Part shown: piece by piece, positions 5,440 through 5,447 of the stretch | Layout of the letters: each line of letters opens with the position of its first letter | Position numbering within the stretch: the first letter of the stretch is position 1 | DNA from: Alkalinema sp. CAN_BIN05 | GTDB lineage: Bacteria > Cyanobacteriota > Cyanobacteriia > Leptolyngbyales > Leptolyngbyaceae | Assembly: GCA_026786325.1 (NCBI GenBank) | Contig: JAJAYH010000218.1 | Coordinates: forward strand, 1-5,447 | Direction of reading: 5' to 3' | DNA length: 5,447 nt | The notes under the pieces: model-generated | The model's database searches: none | Told to the model about the DNA's origin: nothing | What the model saw: the letters and a program-made list of their open reading frames with translations, nothing else | Translations under genes and position numbers: made by a program

Positions 5440-5447
5440 ATTGAGGA

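Overview
The window looks like a piece of a cyanobacterial chromosome. The hexamer CGATCG, the core of the HIP1 palindrome GCGATCGC typical of cyanobacteria, occurs more than 30 times by eye in 5.4 kb, where about one is expected by chance. The second pointer is the large M50 protease, which resembles the cyanobacterial/plant EGY-type site-2 proteases. The species cannot be named from the sequence. No RNA gene, CRISPR array, insertion sequence or prophage gene was seen.

Layout. Positions 3-476 (+) hold the 3' part of an endonuclease VIII (Nei) DNA glycosylase gene whose start lies outside the window. It is followed by two short hairpins (482-505 and 516-545), then a 66-codon DUF1902/HicB-like gene (584-784, +) with no toxin partner, then a 228-bp gap containing a well-formed intrinsic terminator (883-919). 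The hairpin at 516-545 and the terminator hairpin are relatives, so the small gene sits between two copies of the same folded element. Converging on this gap are two minus-strand genes. A DUF815-type AAA+ ATPase with a long N-terminal extension (1013-2320) lies downstream of an EGY-like M50 membrane protease homologue (2404-3900). They are 83 bp apart with no clear terminator between them, so co-transcription is possible. Across a short divergent intergenic region with a 14-bp HIP1-centred palindrome lies a plus-strand metallo-beta-lactamase-fold protein (4044-4721). The window closes with a small two-helix membrane protein carrying a cytosolic winged-helix-like domain (4903-5424, +), which ends in a candidate terminator.

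These genes do not form an obvious single pathway; this looks like ordinary chromosomal housekeeping and hypothetical genes. The most notable observation is in the M50 protein. Its HExxH zinc motif reads REGGH, one nucleotide change from HEGGH, and the conserved AGPLAG segment is also altered, while the rest of the long reading frame is intact. It may therefore be a pseudoprotease. The MBL-fold protein likewise lacks most canonical metal ligands. No defence island or clearly new multi-gene system was found.
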